Part shown: positions 59,893-64,000 of the stretch, one piece after another | Numbering within the stretch: the stretch's first letter is position 1 | How the letters are laid out: the number at the start of each line of letters is the position of its first letter | Origin: Colocasia esculenta | Lineage: Eukaryota; Streptophyta; Magnoliopsida; Alismatales; Araceae | Reading direction: 5' to 3' | Assembly: GCA_014218235.1 (NCBI GenBank) | Contig: CM024759.1 | Span: 72,208,042 to 72,272,041, forward strand | DNA length: 64,000 nucleotides | Notes under the pieces: generated by a model | What the model saw: only the letters and a program-made list of their open reading frames with translations | Database searches by the model: none | What the model was told of the DNA's origin: nothing | Translations under genes and position numbers: made by a program

Positions 59893-62819
59893 TATAACAT
59901 CTCAGGCTTTCCGACTTTCTGTTTGTGTGTGTGGGATGACTGGCCATGTCGCGACAGAGGTGCCCGTCGTGACAGTCATCCCTGTTACGACCGCCAGGTG
60001 CGCCGTGTTCCTGTCACGCCGGTCAACGGGTCGCGACAGGGTTCCACTTTTGGTCTTCTGACAGGTGCCTGCCACCTGTCAGGGTGGCAGGCGGGTCTGA
60101 GCGACCTGTCAAGATGTCGCGGCACCCCGGATGGGTGTGTTCTAGTCGCGGTGGGGGCGGCCGTCGCGATAAGGTTGGTATCGCGACGCCCCGCCCCGTC
60201 GTGTTCTAAGGGCTGAAGGCTAAAAGCCTTGGTCGGCTCTCCCCTCCCCTTCTTTGGCTTTTCTCCCTTCCCTCCTCTCTGAGGAGGGGAAGGTTTCCCC
60301 CTCTCTTCTCCGGTGGCTTGGAGCTTGGTGGCGCCGGCGGTGGCTCGTGGTGGGATTGGAGCGTCGGCGAGGAGTGAGGAGGAGGCGGCCGTGCATTGTG
60401 AAGGCCCCTTTGTGTTGGTTCTTCGTTCTCTGGTAGGGATTTCTAGAACTCTTTCCATTCCGGGTGATTGGGAGTCTCTTTGTGTGAATCCATGCTTTAA
60501 AAGCTTTCCTCCCTATGCTCCCCTCCCCGTTGTGGTGTGCTTAGTGTAGTTGTGGCGACCCCGGGATGTAGCTTCCGGCAGTCTGCCTTCCAGCTGATGT
60601 CGCGACCGCCGAGTGCGTCGCGACATCAGAGAATGCGTCGCCCCGGTCCAACGCAACCTTATTGCGGTGCGGTTGGCCGTCGCGATAAGGGTCGTGTTCC
60701 GACCCATTTGCCGTCGCGACAAGCTGTGTCGCGCCAACGTAGCCCTGTCGCGACAGGCTTGTCGCGGCGCTTTGCCTTGTCGCGACAACTGGTTGTCGCG
60801 ACGCGCTTCCCCCGTGACCCGCTTGTCGTGGTTGCCTACCCGTCGCGATGAGATCACGACGGCTAGGAGGGCACGACTAGATCTGGTTTGCCTCGGTGTT
60901 TCCATGGCCTCGGTTGGCATGTCGGTGTGGCCTTAGGGCAGGGTTGCCCTTAGGACCTTCTGGTAGGGAACACGATAGTTGTGCCTCCCTGCGTTGTGAC
61001 CGAAGGTAACACCTTCGGGCCGTGTCCTAGCGGTGTCGCTAGGAGGCTCGCGTCTATCTAATATCGATTGTCTATCGATCAATCGATTATTAGAAGAGCA
61101 TTGGTTTCTATTCTGTTTGGTATGTTCCGATTTTTCTGGCCGTGCCGTGTGTGCCGGCGTTGGCCAATGGCCCTTTCTGGGGTTTCCTGAAGGTGCCGTG
61201 CGTGCCTGGCCTGCTGGCTTGTCTTGGTTACAAGCCAGTTGTGCTGTTTCTGTTGGTGGTTCCACGCCAGTTCTCTTTTGCCCGATGCTCGGCACTTGAA
61301 GGCTTGTCCGCGGACAGGTTGTTACTTGTTACTTTGGGACCCCTAGCCCCGCGCGCCTGTGGTGTTGCTCCGGGCGGCGGGCATGCTCAGGTCACGGACT
61401 TGGAGCAAAGGGGAAAACGGTGGGGCAGCGGCGCGACCATTTGTAGAGCTCTCTTAGCTGGTTTGGGTCTCCGTGGTGGTTTAGGTGCTCTTCCGGTGCG
61501 GACCAGCTAGTCCTTCTCACTGCCTCACTCTGCGTTGGTTCTGGAGCCGTGTAGGGAGTCAGGCGTGGGGCCGCAGTTCGGTCGAACTGCGGTGTTTGTG
61601 GTTGTGTTCTTGCCTGTGGCTCGCTAGACTCACTCTACCGGGGAGGTTGTAGGCGGAGTCGGCGGCCGGCATGCTGGAGGTGTGGACGGTGTGTCCCTCT
61701 CTTAGTTGCCTGTGGGTTGCTTGGTTGCTCTTGCTGTGACGATGTTTCACGCTGTTTCCGAGATTGGGTTTCTCGTTGCCCTAGCCTGCATGGTGGTTGT
61801 AGCCTAGCCGTGTCTAGTTCCATGGGCTTGGTAGGTTTGGCCTGGTGGGCCGTGCTTAGTGGTTTCCGCTCTGCGGGTTCTCTCGGGGTGCCGTGTGCAG
61901 CACCCGATTGCTGTTTCAGTAACTTGTTTCCTTGGTGCCGTCCGTGGTGGAACTGTAGAATGTAGTTCCCAGACCTCGTGGCGTGTCCGAGGTGCAGGAT
62001 GGTTCTGTTTGTGGACCCTCGACCTTGTGGAGGTCTGAGGTTTCCGTGCTTGTGGTGAGTCGTCATTCTCGACGTGGTTGCTTGGTGTCTCTCGGGGTGA
62101 CACATGGTTGTTCTTTCCCGACCTCGTGGAGGTCCGGGATGTTGGTGCTTGTGTTGTGAGCTCTTGTCTCAAGTGGTTGCTCCGGCGTTCCGTGAGCTTC
62201 TTTGTCTCGGCGGGTGTGTGCCGAGGGTTGCATTGTGTTTGACTCCGCTGTTCTGCGGGAGTTGTGTCTGGCCCGACCCTGGTTAGGGTTGGGGCATTGC
62301 TCTGTTTCCGCTGCTTTGTAGTACTCTGCAGTAGGTGTTTCCCCCTTTACTACTTTGTAGAGTAGTTTTGCTTCCACTGTTGTTGGAGTTCTTGCTCCTC
62401 TGGCTGGTAAGGGACTGGTAATCCCTACTGAGCCTTGTTTGCGAGGCTCACCCCCCTACTCTCTTTAGGTAGGGACTCACTGTCGCAGGAGTTCGTTGCC
62501 GGACGGTCGTGGTGGCGGTTTGTTGCGCCGTGCGTTGCCAACAGTGTGAGTTGTGAGCGTGAGTGCTCTTGTACCGTGTGTTGAGAGTGGCCTTTTTGCA
62601 AGTTCTCGGGGTATGCCCCTTAAGGACTGCACCTTCTTTCTGTACTTGTACTTTTATTTAGGACATGTTGTACTTATTTTCTTTAATAATGTACAGTCTT
62701 TCTCGTTATAGTTATTTGAATTCATTGCTTATCTCACTGGACTAACGGGTCTTCGGATCCGTGGATGGCGGCTTGACCTTCGGGGTCCCTGGCGGGGGTC
62801 CGGGAGGTCGGGTCTTACA
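59893..62819 (+). mobile_element. Solo LTR, 2.9 kb, GC-rich
   Basis: It starts TATAACATCTCAGGC, with the usual TG altered to TA, and ends GGGTCTTACA. The 5-bp duplication TAAGC (59888-59892 and 62820-62824) is perfect. The inverted family F copy on the left is continuous across the equivalent point, which independently confirms the insertion. GTCGCGA islands lie at 59945-60200 and 60600-60850. Long minus-strand ORFs here are composition artefacts. A perfect hairpin is at 61571-61592. Confidence 0.9.
61571..61592. repeat. Perfect 10-bp hairpin in the solo LTR
   Basis: CCGCAGTTCG and CGAACTGCGG pair around GT. No T-run follows. Its role is unknown. Confidence 0.75.
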
Positions 62820-62824
62820 TAAGC

Positions 62825-63189
62825 ATGCATTGGCACTTGTTGAGATTGATAACAACGGTGTTCACGTGGTTTGTGTGTGCGTGGCGAGTAGTGTGATGCC
62901 TACCGTGGTTACCTCTCTAGTCGTTTACCTCAAGTTTTGTGTGAGGCAGGCACGTTAGTGCTCGGGGTTTGTCCCAGTACTTGTGTACAGTCGAGGTCTG
63001 TGTCGTCTTCCTGGACACCCTCACTCTTGTACAGAGTTGTACGTCTGACTGAGGGAAAGACGGTAGTGGGACATCGACTTGTGTGAGTTTGGTTTGTCGC
63101 TTATAGCGCACTCGTGGTTGGGGGTTACAGACACCAATAGACCTACTGAGCCCTATCTAGTACTATTTTTCAGTGCCTCACTTTAGGGA
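62825..63189 (+). repeat. 3' LTR of gypsy B, second segment
   Basis: It continues from 59892 after the solo LTR and one TSD copy. It matches the minus strand of about 3040-3440. It is cut at 63190 by a new LTR. Confidence 0.8.
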
Positions 63190-64000
63190 TGTAACACCCT
63201 AAAATTTTATTATTGGAAATTTAAAAAATTGTGAAGATTTTAATGTTTAAATATAACTAGTTTCATGAGATGTAATTAACTTTAACCTAGGATTAATTTG
63301 TGTTAATAAATGTTATTCAGTGTCGTACTCAGAGGTGCGCATTTCGATAGGCGACACTGGAATTCTGTAACGAAATTAAATCTGAAAATACCATATTTCT
63401 AGAAAAATGTGCTGATATTAAAAATGTAAATATTCAGAATTATTGACGCACGGATTTCAAGATTAAGTCGACGCAATAATTTTCTAGGCAATTTTTACTG
63501 GGTGAAAATTAATTCTAAAAATTAAACTAAAATCACCATAATTTGTAAAACCTTCTTAATAGCTTATGTTTGAAATTTCAACTTAAATGGACATCATCTG
63601 GTATAAAATTTAGGGATAAATAGATCAGTCGAATTAACTCCCATTTACGTAACCAATTTTCTTTTAATACCTTGCTTACGTAAAGCTTCTTATTGCTTGA
63701 GTTTACTGGTTACACGTTACCCCTTACTTGTTGGCAGTAATATTACATAGTAAATGTGGCTAAGTTGTGGGTATTGCATGTGGCCTTGGATGAGAATGTG
63801 GATTTTTATGGTTCCACATGTATGGCTACGTTCCATACATGCATGGAACCTGTGAGTTTATATAGCCTCCCTAATCCATCGTGAGAGCTTTTACCCACTT
63901 GATATGTTGAGGCTGCTGTTGTTGCTTTGTCGTAGCTACTACTGCTGTGTTCCTGTAGCTGCTGTTGCTGCTACTTCATCTTTTACACCTGTCGTGGCTG
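63190..64000 (+). mobile_element. Start of another LTR, cut by the window end
   Basis: TGTAACACCCTAAAATTTTA is a typical LTR beginning and interrupts the gypsy B LTR. A TATA element (TTTATATAG, 63857-63865) supports plus orientation, with transcription starting shortly after. CTG/GTT-type trinucleotide repetition begins near 63911. The other end and the TSD are outside the window. Confidence 0.65.

Larger units (their letters stand above)
54541..63189 (+). mobile_element. Ty3/gypsy element B (family F), 5' truncated, heavily decayed
   Basis: It starts in the middle of gag (TPPTYSGGANPDTAEH), with no 5' LTR or primer-binding site. Gag, protease, RT, RNase H and integrase follow in Ty3/gypsy order to about 58830. 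A hairpin (58902-58921) and a weak polypurine tract lead to a 3' LTR that starts TGTAGCGTATTGACC at 58938. That LTR is interrupted by a solo LTR (59893-62819) and broken again at 63190 by another LTR start, so its true end is not in the window. An inverted fragment of the same LTR is at 2320-7842. Confidence 0.85.

Noticed and set aside
60933..62377. Series of minus- and plus-strand ORFs of 80-157 codons
   Set aside because: They lie in a GC-rich solo LTR, overlap on both strands and carry no motif; composition explains them.

Overview
The window is plant nuclear DNA, most likely from a monocot. Nearly all of it is nested transposable elements: at least three Ty3/gypsy-type LTR elements with several solo LTRs, an L1-type LINE, a Mutator-like element (MULE) and a foldback element. 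Only one convincing host gene is visible (9576-10310, minus strand): GC-rich, intact and encoding 244 aa. A broken fragment of psbS, the nuclear gene for the photosystem II PsbS protein, lies at 378-501. The monocot call is an inference from the GC-rich gene and the PsbS wording; I cannot name the species.

Layout. 1-2319: a diverged satellite-like tandem repeat of about 176 bp, split by a block carrying the psbS fragment. 2320-7842: a minus-strand fragment of an LTR family (family F), itself split by a 3.8-kb solo LTR (3625-7446, TSD GTCGC). 7944-8718: a foldback element with about 210-bp arms and a 9-bp TSD. 9576-10310: the host gene, with a TATA element near 10403. 11920-27117: a MULE with a perfect 9-bp TSD. 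Its decayed gene runs from a MuDR-type transposase through a SWIM zinc finger into a plant mobile domain (PMD). That gene is split in the PMD exon by an 8.9-kb, gag-only LTR element (15440-24313, TSD TGAGA) that lies in the opposite orientation.

27781-31835: a minus-strand, 5'-truncated LINE (endonuclease, reverse transcriptase, RNase H) with three frameshifts. 32211-35199: a solo LTR of family A. 35350-52306: a chromovirus-like gypsy element of family A with a truncated 5' LTR, gag-pol full of stops and an intact 3' LTR. Its pol is split by a LARD-like element (38725-47326, TSD GCACC) whose 4.1-kb LTRs flank only 406 bp of internal DNA. 52307-54540: LTR-like debris on the minus strand. 54541-63189: a second, more decayed gypsy element (family F) whose 3' LTR carries a solo LTR (59893-62819, TSD TAAGC). 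From 63190 to the end: the start of another LTR.

Relative insertion order follows from nesting: MULE before gag-only element; gypsy A before LARD-like element; family F copies before the solo LTRs inside them. Three structural themes cut across elements: CpG-rich GTCGCGA hairpin islands in the LTRs of several families, a small hairpin just upstream of the polypurine tract in four elements, and a 27-bp-spaced array of dyads inside both MULE ends. Most premature stops look like C-to-T or G-to-A changes, as expected for methylated, silenced repeats.
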